From contig JAOASS010000009.1 of the NCBI GenBank assembly GCA_030158485.1, positions 1 to 64,000 on the forward strand: a stretch of 64,000 nucleotides of DNA, read 5' to 3'. Position 1 is the first letter of the stretch, and each line of letters starts with the position of its first letter. This document shows positions 44,980 through 53,645 of the stretch, piece after piece. The position numbers were made by a program, and so were the translations under genes. Below the pieces are notes generated by a model. It ran no database searches, was not told where the DNA came from, and saw nothing but the letters and a program-made list of their open reading frames with translations. This stretch comes from Pseudobdellovibrionaceae bacterium (GTDB taxonomy: Bacteria; Bdellovibrionota; Bdellovibrionia; Bdellovibrionales; Bdellovibrionaceae).

Positions 44980-46005
44980 ATGGGAGTCGTGAACGTTGGC
45001 CGATCAACAAATACCTTTGGAAAAACCGAAGCGCCTCTTGAATCAACAAACCCTTCTTCTTCTAATTTATCAGTTGAAGAGCTTAAAAAATTAGGCGGCG
45101 AAAATGTTGGCGAGGTTCTTAATAAAATTGCAGATCCAAATTGGGTCGATCCTTCTAAAAAGTTGCGGACTGTGGGTAGTGATAAACTCGACAAAGACGC
45201 TTTTTTTAAATTGATGCTGACTCAATTAAAAAATCAAGATCCTTCTAGTCCACTGAAATCACATGAAATGGCCGCGCAGTTAGCCAATTTTTCGAGTCTT
45301 GAACAAATGAATAACATGAATCAAACTTTAACTGATTTGAAAAATGGGCAAAAGCCTATGGAGCAATTTCAAGCTCTGAACTTTATTGGAAAAGCAGTGG
45401 GAGGTGACAGTTCTAAAATTACACGAGCTAAAGGTGATAAAGAACATGATTTCCGATTTAGTCTAACAAATCCAGCAGCCAAAGTTGTAATTCGTATTCG
45501 AAATAATGATACAGGTGAAAATATTCGTACAGTCGATTTGCAAAAATTAAAAGAAGGTGACAACAAATTTGTATGGAATGGTCAGAATGAAAAAGGTCAG
45601 CCAGCTCCAGTCGGAAATTATCAGATGTTCGCGGAAGCCTTTAATGATGCAGGAAATAAGCAAATGATCAAAACAGATTTTGAAGGTGTCATCACCGGAG
45701 TAAATTATACAGCAGAAGGACCCGTACTAATGGTAGGGAATCAGTCGGTGAAGTTGAAAGATATTAAGAAAATCCAAGACCCAAGCCTTATGAAGAACGA
45801 CCAGAAAGTGAATTCTGTAGTCGAGTCCAACTTGAAAACAGCAGTTGCTTCAAACGAAACTGATAACAAGCAAAGTGCAACGGAAACTTCGACTTCTCTA
45901 GAAGGCGCTCCAGATGCTCCACTCAAGTTGCAACAGAACATGATGGAGAATGTTGGAATGTCGAGTGGAATGAAGGATAGACTCGCAAAGGAGATTCAAG
46001 AATAA
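44980..46005 (+). CDS. flgD: Flagellar hook cap / hook assembly protein FlgD
   Basis: Scaffolds hook assembly. Conserved segment FFKLMLTQLKNQDPSSPLKSHEMAAQLANFSSLEQMNNMNQTL, then a FlgD Ig-like region (VIRIRNNDTGENIRTVDLQKLKEGDNKFVWNGQNEKGQPAPVGNYQMFAEA). 341 residues, longer than the usual 220-240, with an extra C-terminal tail of about 80 residues. Starts with GGAGG upstream; its stop overlaps the next start by one base. Confidence 0.93.
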   Translation: MGVVNVGRSTNTFGKTEAPLESTNPSSSNLSVEELKKLGGENVGEVLNKIADPNWVDPSKKLRTVGSDKLDKDAFFKLMLTQLKNQDPSSPLKSHEMAAQLANFSSLEQMNNMNQTLTDLKNGQKPMEQFQALNFIGKAVGGDSSKITRAKGDKEHDFRFSLTNPAAKVVIRIRNNDTGENIRTVDLQKLKEGDNKFVWNGQNEKGQPAPVGNYQMFAEAFNDAGNKQMIKTDFEGVITGVNYTAEGPVLMVGNQSVKLKDIKKIQDPSLMKNDQKVNSVVESNLKTAVASNETDNKQSATETSTSLEGAPDAPLKLQQNMMENVGMSSGMKDRLAKEIQE

Positions 46006-46439
46006 TGGATTTGAAACGTCTACAAGGTTTTGAAAATCTTGTACCAGCACAAAGCGGAATCGGTGGTTTACAAAAACCATCATCGAGTGACGTGACTCGC
46101 GGTCCATCATTCAAAGAAGCTTTAAATGATGTGATGGCACCGAAGCCAGGTTTATCGAACCCGGCTTTGAAGACGAATTCGATCGAAGGTTTAAAATTTT
46201 CTAACCACGCTATTGATAGAATGCAGTCTCGTGGTATTCGATTCACACCTGAAGATATGACTCGTTTGAACGACGCGGTTAATCGTGCAGCTTCTAAAGG
46301 ATCCAAAGATTCTTTGATCCTCATGAAAGATTCTGCGCTTATCGTCAGTGTGAAGAATAAAACTGTTGTAACGGTAATGGATAAGACAGCTCTTAAAGAA
46401 AATGTCTTTACCAATATCGATTCAACTATTGTAATGTAA
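46005..46439 (+). CDS. Flagellar operon protein of the TIGR02530 type
   Basis: 144 residues with the conserved core LKFSNHAIDRMQSRGIRFTPEDMTRLNDAVNRAASKGSKDSLILMKDSALIVSVKNKTVVTVMD, which matches the small protein often found between flgD and flgE in flagellar operons. Function not established; possibly hook-assembly regulation. The one-base overlap with flgD supports co-translation. Confidence 0.83.
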   Translation: MDLKRLQGFENLVPAQSGIGGLQKPSSSDVTRGPSFKEALNDVMAPKPGLSNPALKTNSIEGLKFSNHAIDRMQSRGIRFTPEDMTRLNDAVNRAASKGSKDSLILMKDSALIVSVKNKTVVTVMDKTALKENVFTNIDSTIVM

Positions 46440-46487
46440 TTTTTTTTAATGAAAGAGGCATTGGGTCTCTTGATTTAAGATTTTAAC

Positions 46488-46575
46488 AGGGCCGGTCCTC
46501 CTAGAGGGGGCCCTCCAAAACAGACAACATGAATGTTGTCTAATATATTAGGGATAAGGTTTGGTCGCCTTATCC
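46488..46575 (+). repeat. Array of three hairpins upstream of flgE
   Basis: Hairpin 1 (46488-46514): AGGGCC and GGCCCT outer arms around a CCTC/GAGG inner stem. Hairpin 2 (46522-46541): AGACAACAT, GA, ATGTTGTCT, perfect. Hairpin 3 (46552-46575): GGATAAGG, 8-base loop, CCTTATCC, perfect. None is followed by a T-run, so they are not typical terminators. Confidence 0.7.
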
Positions 46576-46578
46576 TGC

Positions 46579-46594
46579 ATGACATGGAGGTCAT
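46579..46594 (+). promoter_or_regulatory. Stem holding the flgE Shine-Dalgarno in its loop
   Basis: ATGAC (46579-46583) and GTCAT (46590-46594) form a 5-bp stem around ATGGAG, which contains most of the GGAGG ribosome site; the flgE ATG follows at 46595. It could modulate translation of the hook gene. Small stem, so it needs experimental support. Confidence 0.4.
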
Positions 46595-47878
46595 ATGGGT
46601 GTTCTTTCTTCTCTTTATACCGGCGTATCCGGTTTAACTGCACAAGGTGAAGCGTTAGGTGTTATCGGTGATAATATTGCCAACGCTAATACGATCGGCT
46701 TTAAAGCCAGTCGCGCCGAATTTCAGGATATTATTTCCAAGAGTTTAAAAGGCGTCTTAGGTGGAAATCAAATTGGACGTGGTGTGAAAATCGGAGCCGT
46801 TAATCCGATTATGGCACAGGGTAATGTTGATTCAACAGAGCGAGTAACAGACTTGGCAATTTCGGGTGATGGTTACTTCAAAGTTAAAGGAAGTGACGGC
46901 GATACTTATACTCGTGACGGTGCTTTTTACTTCGATAAAGATGGCTACCTCGTAACAAAAGATAAACAAAAAGTTCAAGGCTTTACGACTGACGAAAAGG
47001 GAATGGTCGTTAATAAAGTTGACGATATTAAATTCCCACGGGCTTTGACGCCGGCAAAAGGAACAACAGAAATTAAATTTGATTTAAATTTAGATTCTCG
47101 TGTTGATGCAAAAAAGAAATTTGATGTGAAAGATCCTTACGCAACATCTCATTATTCAACAGGTATCGAGATGTACGATTCACAAGGTAACAAGCAACTC
47201 GTGAGCATGTTCTTCAATAAAGTAGCTGACCGTGTTTGGGAATTTAAGGGAATGTGTGACGGAAAAGCTGTAACAGGTGGAGACGAAGGAAAATTGTCTC
47301 AAGTTGTTGCGGGTCGTTTAGAGTTCACAGTTGATGGTAAGTTAAAAAATCAAGAAGTGACAGAACAAGCTTTCAATTTCACAGGTGGAGCGTTGCAAGA
47401 TCAAAAGATTAAGATCAATTTTGGTGATGCGATTGATGCTGGTGGCAAAGGTCTTGATGGAACAAAACAGTATGGAAAAACATCTGATTTGATTAGTTGG
47501 AATCAAGATGGTGCAGCTGCTGGAACAATTACAGGACTTTCATTTAATGATGAAGGAATGTTAACAGCTGTTTACTCAAATGGACAAGCTCAGGACTTAG
47601 CACAAATTGCAATTGCGAAATTTGAAAATCCTGAAGCCATGTTTAAAGTTGGTAACAATAGACTTCGTGAATCAAGAGATTCAGGTGTTGCAGCGATGGG
47701 TGCTCCGAAAGCAGCAGGTCGTGGATCGATTTACGCAAAGTCACTTGAAAGATCAACAGTCGACTTAGCAACAGAGTTTGTTAACATGATTCAAAATCAG
47801 CGATCCTTCCAAGCCAATGCGAAAACAATCACCACAACCGACGAACTCCTAAACGAAGTAATCCAACTCAAAAGATAA
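46595..47878 (+). CDS. flgE: Flagellar hook protein FlgE
   Basis: Main hook subunit. N-terminal LYTGVSGLTAQGEALGVIGDNIANANTIGFKASRAEF and C-terminal LERSTVDLATEFVNMIQNQRSFQANAKTITTTDELLNEVIQLKR are the paired flagellar rod/hook helices. Middle has DLAISGDGYFKVKGSDGDTYTRDGAFYFDKDGYLVTKDKQKVQG. 427 residues, normal length. Last gene of the operon; a terminator follows. Confidence 0.95.
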   Translation: MGVLSSLYTGVSGLTAQGEALGVIGDNIANANTIGFKASRAEFQDIISKSLKGVLGGNQIGRGVKIGAVNPIMAQGNVDSTERVTDLAISGDGYFKVKGSDGDTYTRDGAFYFDKDGYLVTKDKQKVQGFTTDEKGMVVNKVDDIKFPRALTPAKGTTEIKFDLNLDSRVDAKKKFDVKDPYATSHYSTGIEMYDSQGNKQLVSMFFNKVADRVWEFKGMCDGKAVTGGDEGKLSQVVAGRLEFTVDGKLKNQEVTEQAFNFTGGALQDQKIKINFGDAIDAGGKGLDGTKQYGKTSDLISWNQDGAAAGTITGLSFNDEGMLTAVYSNGQAQDLAQIAIAKFENPEAMFKVGNNRLRESRDSGVAAMGAPKAAGRGSIYAKSLERSTVDLATEFVNMIQNQRSFQANAKTITTTDELLNEVIQLKR

Positions 47879-47942
47879 TAGGTGATAGATAAATTAGGCG
47901 TGAAGCCGCGTTAATGGAATTATCATAAACCCAAATGACCAT

Positions 47943-47978
47943 GGGGAAGCTGTTCGAGAAGCAGCTTCCCCATTTTTT
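47943..47978 (+). terminator. Intrinsic terminator of the flagellar operon
   Basis: GGGGAAGCTG (47943-47952) and CAGCTTCCCC (47962-47971) form a perfect 10-bp stem with a 9-base loop, followed by A and six T (47973-47978). Located 65 bases after the flgE stop. Confidence 0.92.
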
Positions 47979-48020
47979 AATCATATGTAATTTAATAAAA
48001 TTTCTATGAAAATAAAACGA

Positions 48021-48728
48021 TTAGATACCTAAATAGCTTTTTTGAATTTCGTTATTTTCAAGAAGTTCTTTTCCAGTGCCTTTAAAAAGTATTTCACCAG
48101 TTTCAAGAACATACGCACGATGAGAAATCTTCAAAGCTTGTCGAGCATTTTGTTCAACAAGCAAAATTGTAGCGCCTCTTTCATTTAAAATTTTAATAAC
48201 TGAAAAAATTTGAGCCACTACAATCGGAGCTAAGCCTAAAGAAGGTTCATCTAAAAACAAAATTTTAGGTTGCCCTAGAAGAGCACGACAAATAGCAACC
48301 ATTTGTTGTTCACCGCCTGAAAGAGTCCCCGCCAACTGATCGAGTCTTTCTTTAACTCGGGGGAAAAGTGAAAAACAAAGTTCTAGATCACTTTTTATTC
48401 CTGATTTGTTTTTTCTAAAAAAGGTACCAATTTCTAAGTTTTCACGCACGGACATGAGGGGAAAAAGGCCACGCCCTTCTGGACAATGAACAAGGCCATT
48501 TTGAACACGCTCATGAGTTGCAAGCGAAAGAAGTTCATGACCATTTAAGCGGGCCGATCCTGAAGTTTTAACAACTCCAGAAAGTCCTCGTAGTGTTGAA
48601 GATTTTCCTGCTCCATTGCAACCGATAAGCGAAACGATTTCACCTTCATTAATTTCAAAGTTGATTCCTTTTACGGCTTCAATCGAACCATAATAAACAT
48701 GAAAATTTTGAACTTCGAGTAAGCTCAT
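48021..48728 (-). CDS. livF: Branched-chain amino acid ABC transporter ATPase LivF
   Basis: ABC ATPase: Walker A GCNGAGKSST, signature LSGGEQQMVAICRAL, Walker B ILFLDEPSLGLAP, His region LLVEQNARQALKIS. Length 235 and the EPSLGLAP/EQNA pattern are typical LivF. Overlaps livG by four bases and closes the livK-H-M-G-F set. Confidence 0.94.
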   Translation of the reverse strand: MSLLEVQNFHVYYGSIEAVKGINFEINEGEIVSLIGCNGAGKSSTLRGLSGVVKTSGSARLNGHELLSLATHERVQNGLVHCPEGRGLFPLMSVRENLEIGTFFRKNKSGIKSDLELCFSLFPRVKERLDQLAGTLSGGEQQMVAICRALLGQPKILFLDEPSLGLAPIVVAQIFSVIKILNERGATILLVEQNARQALKISHRAYVLETGEILFKGTGKELLENNEIQKSYLGI

Positions 48729-49507
48729 GTGGTTACTCCGGAATCCAAATCGGGTCCCAAATAAGCTTCAATCACTTGAGGATCGCGACTGACTTCATCA
48801 GGCCTACCTTGCGCAATTTTATTTCCATGATCAAGAACCGCAATTTGTTCACAAAGTCCCATCACAAGTTTCATATCATGTTCAATTAGTAGAATAGTGA
48901 GTTTAAAATCATCTCGTACTTTTTTGATCAAATCCATCAGTTGAGCAGTTTCTGAATGGTTCATACCTGCGGCAGGTTCATCTAGCAATATAAGCTGAGG
49001 GTCTGACATCAATGTACGAATGATCTCTAGCTTTCTTTGTGCACCATAAGATAAGTCGCTAGCTTTATCATTTTTATTTAGATCTAATTTAAAAAGTGTT
49101 AATAGTTTAAGAGCTTTATCATAGGCTTCTTTTTCTTGAAGATGAAATTTAGAGCTTTTTAAAAAAGAATCAAAAAGTGAATAGGACATGTTTTGATCAA
49201 AAGCAATCAGAGCATTTTCTAAAACCGTCAGTCCCTTAAACAGCCTAATATTTTGAAAAGTTCGACGGATTCCTAAATGACTTCTTGATACAGTTGGAAC
49301 ATTTGTTATTTCTTGACCATCAAAAAATAGTTTTCCTTCAGTAGGTTTATAAACGCCGGTGAGAAGATTAAAAAAAGTTGTTTTACCTGCGCCATTAGGT
49401 CCAATTAGTCCGAACAGTTGTCCTTTTTCTATTTCAAGACTCACTTTGTCGACTGCTTTTAAACCACCAAATTGAATAGAAAGTGATTCTGCTTTTAACA
49501 GAGTCAT
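48725..49507 (-). CDS. livG: Branched-chain amino acid ABC transporter ATPase LivG
   Basis: ABC ATPase with Walker A GPNGAGKTTFFNLLTG, IRRTFQNIRLFKGLTVLEN (LivG-type), signature LSYGAQRKLEIIRTL, Walker B LILLDEPAAGMNHSE and LIEHDM. 260 residues. Four-base overlaps with livM and livF. Confidence 0.94.
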   Translation of the reverse strand: MTLLKAESLSIQFGGLKAVDKVSLEIEKGQLFGLIGPNGAGKTTFFNLLTGVYKPTEGKLFFDGQEITNVPTVSRSHLGIRRTFQNIRLFKGLTVLENALIAFDQNMSYSLFDSFLKSSKFHLQEKEAYDKALKLLTLFKLDLNKNDKASDLSYGAQRKLEIIRTLMSDPQLILLDEPAAGMNHSETAQLMDLIKKVRDDFKLTILLIEHDMKLVMGLCEQIAVLDHGNKIAQGRPDEVSRDPQVIEAYLGPDLDSGVTT

Positions 49508-50493
49508 ACTTTTTTCCTTCTCATTTTTTTTAAAAAATAGGGTAGTTCATGTTCGCCTAATAATCCATGAGGTTTAAAAATCATAATTAAAATCAAGCTC
49601 AGTGAAAATAAAATCATACGCAGGTCAATGCCAGTCACAGATTGAAGTGATCTTAAAACTTCCGGCATCACAGTCATAAATGCGGCTGCGATAATAGATC
49701 CTGAAAAACTTCCCATTCCACCAAGTACAACCATAACGACAATATTAACACTCATCATAAATCCAAAAACAGTGGGAGTGATGATGCTAATCAAATGAGC
49801 GTATAAGGAGCCTGCAACGCCTGCAAAAAATGAAGCTATAACAAAAGAACTGACTTTGATTTGAGTTGTCGACAGTCCTAAACTTAAAGCTGCGACTTCA
49901 TCTTCGCGGACACTCATAAATTGTCGACCATAGCGACCACGCGTGATTCTCCAAAGAAATACCAAGCAAACTAAAAACCAAAAAGAGACATAAGCAAAAC
50001 TCACCCAAAAGCGGTCAAGAAATCCAAGCTCTGGGTAGGGAATAATTCCCGAAATGCCCCGAGCTGCGCCAAGAGGTTCAATATTGAGAAGAAAAACTCG
50101 TAAGATTTCGCCGAAACCTAAAGTCACAATCGCCAAGTAATCACCTTTCAGGCGAAGTGAAGGCAATCCAACTAAGTATCCAAAAAATGAAGCGATTAAA
50201 CCCGCTATCAGCGAGAAAATAAAAAATCCAAAAAGATGTGTCGTTTCCAAAAATGCCGGAAAAGTTTGACTTAAAAAGGCACTTGTATAAGCGCCAACTG
50301 CCATAAATCCTGCATGACCTAGAGAAAACTGCCCTGTAAAACCATTGACCAAATTGAGGCTCATTGAAGCGATGGAATACATGAGTATTTGTAAAATTAA
50401 AATCTGAATATAAGCATTAAAACTGAATTGAAGTATCAATCCTAAAACGAGTAGAACAATATAAGTCAGAAGTGGTAATTTAAAGTTTTTCAT
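49504..50493 (-). CDS. livM: Branched-chain amino acid ABC transporter permease LivM
   Basis: Polytopic permease, with about eight or nine helices. Family marks: LNLVNGFTGQFSLGHAGFMAVGAYTSA, ALSLGLSTTQIKVSSFVIASFFAGVAGSLYAH, VVMVVLGGMGSFSGSIIAAA. The Met at 50493 is chosen since its ATG overlaps the livH stop (TGATG). The longer frame to 50541 lies inside livH. Confidence 0.93.
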   Translation of the reverse strand: MKNFKLPLLTYIVLLVLGLILQFSFNAYIQILILQILMYSIASMSLNLVNGFTGQFSLGHAGFMAVGAYTSAFLSQTFPAFLETTHLFGFFIFSLIAGLIASFFGYLVGLPSLRLKGDYLAIVTLGFGEILRVFLLNIEPLGAARGISGIIPYPELGFLDRFWVSFAYVSFWFLVCLVFLWRITRGRYGRQFMSVREDEVAALSLGLSTTQIKVSSFVIASFFAGVAGSLYAHLISIITPTVFGFMMSVNIVVMVVLGGMGSFSGSIIAAAFMTVMPEVLRSLQSVTGIDLRMILFSLSLILIMIFKPHGLLGEHELPYFLKKMRRKKV

Positions 50494-51395
50494 CAGACTT
50501 TCTCGATTGAGTTTTTTCCAAACAGGCCCGAAGGCTTCCAAATAAGAATTCCGATTAGTAATCCAAAAGCTAAAGCATCGCGAAGAGTCGAAGAAAGATA
50601 AGCGACAACAAATTCTTCTGATAACCCCATCAAAAGTGCGCCAATTACTGCGCCTGTCATATTTCCAATTCCCCCTAGGACTGCCGCGACAAAAGCTTTT
50701 AAACCAATCATCACACCCATAAGAGGTTCAATTTTGGGGTACTTGAGCCCAACTAGTACGCTTCCGACACCAGCAAGTGCGCTTCCTACCATAAAAGTAA
50801 TAACAATCACTTTGTTGACGTTAATTCCCAGAATACTGGCTGTGGTCATGTTGTGAGAAATGGCTCGCATCGATTTTCCGAATTTTGTTTTATAAACTAA
50901 ATAATGAAGTATTCCTAGGGCTAGAAGGGTAATCACAAAAACTGTGACTTCTAAGCTTTTCAAAACAACAAACTCAGTGTCGATTAAAGGGACATCTTCA
51001 ATCAGAGATGGGAAAACTTTAGGATCTGCTCCAAAAATAAGTTGGCCACTAAATTCTAAAAAAAGGCTGACTCCGATAGCTGTGATTAAAATATTCAATT
51101 TAGGAGCGCCACGAAGTGGGCGGTAAGCCAGTCTTTCAATCGCGACTCCTAAAAGAGCACACGCGGTCATCGATGCTATTAAAGCTAAACTTAAAGAAGC
51201 GATTCCAGGGTTGTCTTCCAAATGAAACCATCTCGATACGTAGTAAGAAGCAAAAGCACCCATCATATAAATATCAGAATGAGCAAAATTAATAAGTTGC
51301 AAGACACCGTAGACCATCGTGTAGCCCAATGCTATCAATGCATAAATACTTCCAAGACTGAGACCATTAATGAGGTGCTGTGTTATATCTTGCAT
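50493..51395 (-). CDS. livH: Branched-chain amino acid ABC transporter permease LivH
   Basis: Permease with about eight helices. LINGLSLGSIYALIALGYTMVYGVLQLINFAHSDIYMMGAFASYY at the N-terminus and VLVGLKYPKIEPLMGVMIGLKAFVAAVLGGIGNMTGAVIGALLMGL near the C-terminus are LivH hallmarks. 300 residues. Starts 12 bases after the livK stop. Confidence 0.94.
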   Translation of the reverse strand: MQDITQHLINGLSLGSIYALIALGYTMVYGVLQLINFAHSDIYMMGAFASYYVSRWFHLEDNPGIASLSLALIASMTACALLGVAIERLAYRPLRGAPKLNILITAIGVSLFLEFSGQLIFGADPKVFPSLIEDVPLIDTEFVVLKSLEVTVFVITLLALGILHYLVYKTKFGKSMRAISHNMTTASILGINVNKVIVITFMVGSALAGVGSVLVGLKYPKIEPLMGVMIGLKAFVAAVLGGIGNMTGAVIGALLMGLSEEFVVAYLSSTLRDALAFGLLIGILIWKPSGLFGKNSIEKV

Positions 51396-51407
51396 AATCC
51401 TTTTGCT

Positions 51408-52532
51408 CTAGGGAGCGATGTTAGCAATAAATTTTCGAGCATCACCTTCTACTTGAACAATGACAGCGCTTTTGATGGCATTTCGATCAGCATCAATCGT
51501 AATATTACCAGTAACACCAGAAAAATCCTGAGTTTTTGCAAGCTCATTCCTGATTTGTTCGGGCTTCATTTCTGAAGCTCGCTCCATGGCCGCAAAAAGA
51601 ATTTTAGCAGAGTCGTAGCCAAGGGCAGCCATGGCATCAGGAACTTCTGAAAATTTAGCTTTGTATTTTTGAATAAATTCTTGGACTTTTGGATCTGTGC
51701 TTTCAGTCGAGTAATGGTTCGAATAATAACTTCCATTAACAGCTTTTTTCGAATTTCTTTCGAGATCATTAGAGTCCCAACCATCTCCACCTAGAAAGAC
51801 TCCTTTGATTCCCAATTGACGAGCTTGATAAGTAATCAACCCAACTTCTGTGTAATATCCAGGAATAAAAATTGCTTCAGGATTTTTTGATTTAATCTGA
51901 GTCAACTGAGCTTTAAAATCAATATCACCTGCCTGATAACTCAAGTCGGCTAATACTTCGGCACCTTTTGCCACAGCTTCTTTTGCAAAAACATCTGCTA
52001 AGCCAACTGAGTATTCATTTTTGACGTCTCTGAGAATGGCCACTTTTTTTAATTTCAAGTTTTCAGTCATGAACTTCGCCATGACCTTGCCCTGGAAGGG
52101 ATCAATAAAACAAACTCTGAAGATGTAGTTTCCAGCAGCGGTCACTTTAGGACTTGTTGAAGAAGGACTGATCATGGGGACTTTGTATTGTTGCGCGATA
52201 GGGGCCGCAGCCAAAGATCGTGATGAAGCGACTTCACCGATGATAGCAAGAACTTTATCTTGAGTAATCAAACGTTTGACAACAGAAGCCGCTTCGTCGG
52301 GCTTACCTTGGTTGTCATAAGTAATAAGTTTTAATTTTTTTCCTTTTATGCCGCCTGCTAGGTTCGCTTCTTCAAGAGCTAAGCGAATTCCTTTATTTGT
52401 GGATTGACCAAAAGTCGCTTCGTTACCAGTTAATGATCCGAATTCCCCAATCGCCAGCTCATCGGATTTTTCGGTACAAGCATTTAATCCAAAAAGTCCG
52501 CATAATAATAAAATCGAAATTAAAAATCTCAC
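51408..52532 (-). CDS. livK: Branched-chain amino acid-binding lipoprotein (LivK/J family)
   Basis: Lipobox LNAC (Cys19), so a membrane-tethered binding protein rather than a soluble periplasmic one. Type I periplasmic-binding-protein fold: IGEFGSLTGNEATFGQSTNKGIRLALEEANLAGGIKGKKL, LAIIGEVASSRSLAAAPIAQQYKVPMISPSSTSPK, AALGYDSAKILFAAME. 374 residues. First gene of the liv operon; ligand range (Leu/Ile/Val or other amides) is inferred. Confidence 0.92.
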   Translation of the reverse strand: MRFLISILLLCGLFGLNACTEKSDELAIGEFGSLTGNEATFGQSTNKGIRLALEEANLAGGIKGKKLKLITYDNQGKPDEAASVVKRLITQDKVLAIIGEVASSRSLAAAPIAQQYKVPMISPSSTSPKVTAAGNYIFRVCFIDPFQGKVMAKFMTENLKLKKVAILRDVKNEYSVGLADVFAKEAVAKGAEVLADLSYQAGDIDFKAQLTQIKSKNPEAIFIPGYYTEVGLITYQARQLGIKGVFLGGDGWDSNDLERNSKKAVNGSYYSNHYSTESTDPKVQEFIQKYKAKFSEVPDAMAALGYDSAKILFAAMERASEMKPEQIRNELAKTQDFSGVTGNITIDADRNAIKSAVIVQVEGDARKFIANIAP

Positions 52533-52589
52533 GAACAGACCTCATTTGTTGAAACATTAATAACAACTGAAAATGTCTCGAATCAGTGA

Positions 52590-53579
52590 TTAAATGGCAA
52601 GTAGATTCGAGAGCTTAACGTAGTCTAAAGAAGTCTTTTTTTCCCTTTGAGTGGCGAGCTCAAAGGGAACTTGAACAATTTCATTTTTTTCGATTCCAAC
52701 CATCAGATCGCAATGTCCTGAAATGAGAACATCGATAGCCGAAGAGCCCATTCGACTTGCAATAATTCTATCAGTTGCAGTGGGACTTCCGCCCCGCTGG
52801 ATATGACCTAGAATACAAACTTTTGCATCCAAACCAGTTTTTTTTCGAATGGCTTCTGCTAAGTCATAAGCGCGTCCAGGTTTTTGTCCTTCAGCCGTGA
52901 TGATGATACTAGATCTTTTCCCTTTTTTTAACGCTTCCATGATTTTTTCGACAGCTTTATCCACAGTCGTATTGATTTCAGGAGTGAAAACTTCTTCAGC
53001 GCCACAAGCTAATCCAACAAAAGAAGCGATGTGACCAGAATTTCGACCCATGACTTCAACAATAAAAAGTCGATCGTGACTGTCGGCAGTGTCTCGTATT
53101 TTATCAGTTGCTTCAAGGGCAGTATTCACAGCTGTATCAAAACCAATCGTAAAATCAGTCCCATATAAATCATTATCAATTGTTCCCGGTGCGCCCACGA
53201 TCGGAATTTGAAATTCACGCCAAAGGGCCATAGCTCCACGAAATGAACCGTCTCCGCCCACGCAAACGACAGCATCGATTTGGTTGAGAGCTAAATTTTC
53301 AGCTCCTTTTTTGCGATATTCAGATTTCATAAATTCAGCAGATCGTCCTGTTTTAAGAACGGTACCACCACGTTGAATAATATTGGCCATGTCTCGAGCT
53401 TCAAGTGGGCGCATTAAATTTTCGATAAATCCGACATAACCCTTTTCAATTCCCCAAACTTCAAGTCCGCGAGCTCGAGCCGTTCTGACGATAGCTCGAA
53501 CGCAAGCATTCATTCCAGGGGCATCGCCACCGCTTGTGAATACACCGATTCTTTTAACTGATTTTTGAAATACTGCCAT
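52590..53579 (-). CDS. pfkA: ATP-dependent 6-phosphofructokinase
   Basis: Glycolytic phosphorylation of fructose-6-P. Motifs: TSGGDAPGMNACVRA, CVGGDGSFRGA (Gly in the ATP-type GGDGS; PPi enzymes have GGDDS), GTIDNDLYGTDFTIGFDTAVN, VEVMGRNSGHIA, LGHIQRGGSPTATDR. Presence of a full PFK suggests a working Embden-Meyerhof route. Met at 53579 (MAVFQKSVKRIG) is chosen; frame extends to 53591. Confidence 0.94.
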   Translation of the reverse strand: MAVFQKSVKRIGVFTSGGDAPGMNACVRAIVRTARARGLEVWGIEKGYVGFIENLMRPLEARDMANIIQRGGTVLKTGRSAEFMKSEYRKKGAENLALNQIDAVVCVGGDGSFRGAMALWREFQIPIVGAPGTIDNDLYGTDFTIGFDTAVNTALEATDKIRDTADSHDRLFIVEVMGRNSGHIASFVGLACGAEEVFTPEINTTVDKAVEKIMEALKKGKRSSIIITAEGQKPGRAYDLAEAIRKKTGLDAKVCILGHIQRGGSPTATDRIIASRMGSSAIDVLISGHCDLMVGIEKNEIVQVPFELATQREKKTSLDYVKLSNLLAI

Positions 53580-53645
53580 GATCCTTATCATGGGGGCAAA
53601 AAGGGCCTGTGGTCACTCATTTTTTAAAATGACAAAATTTTGATT

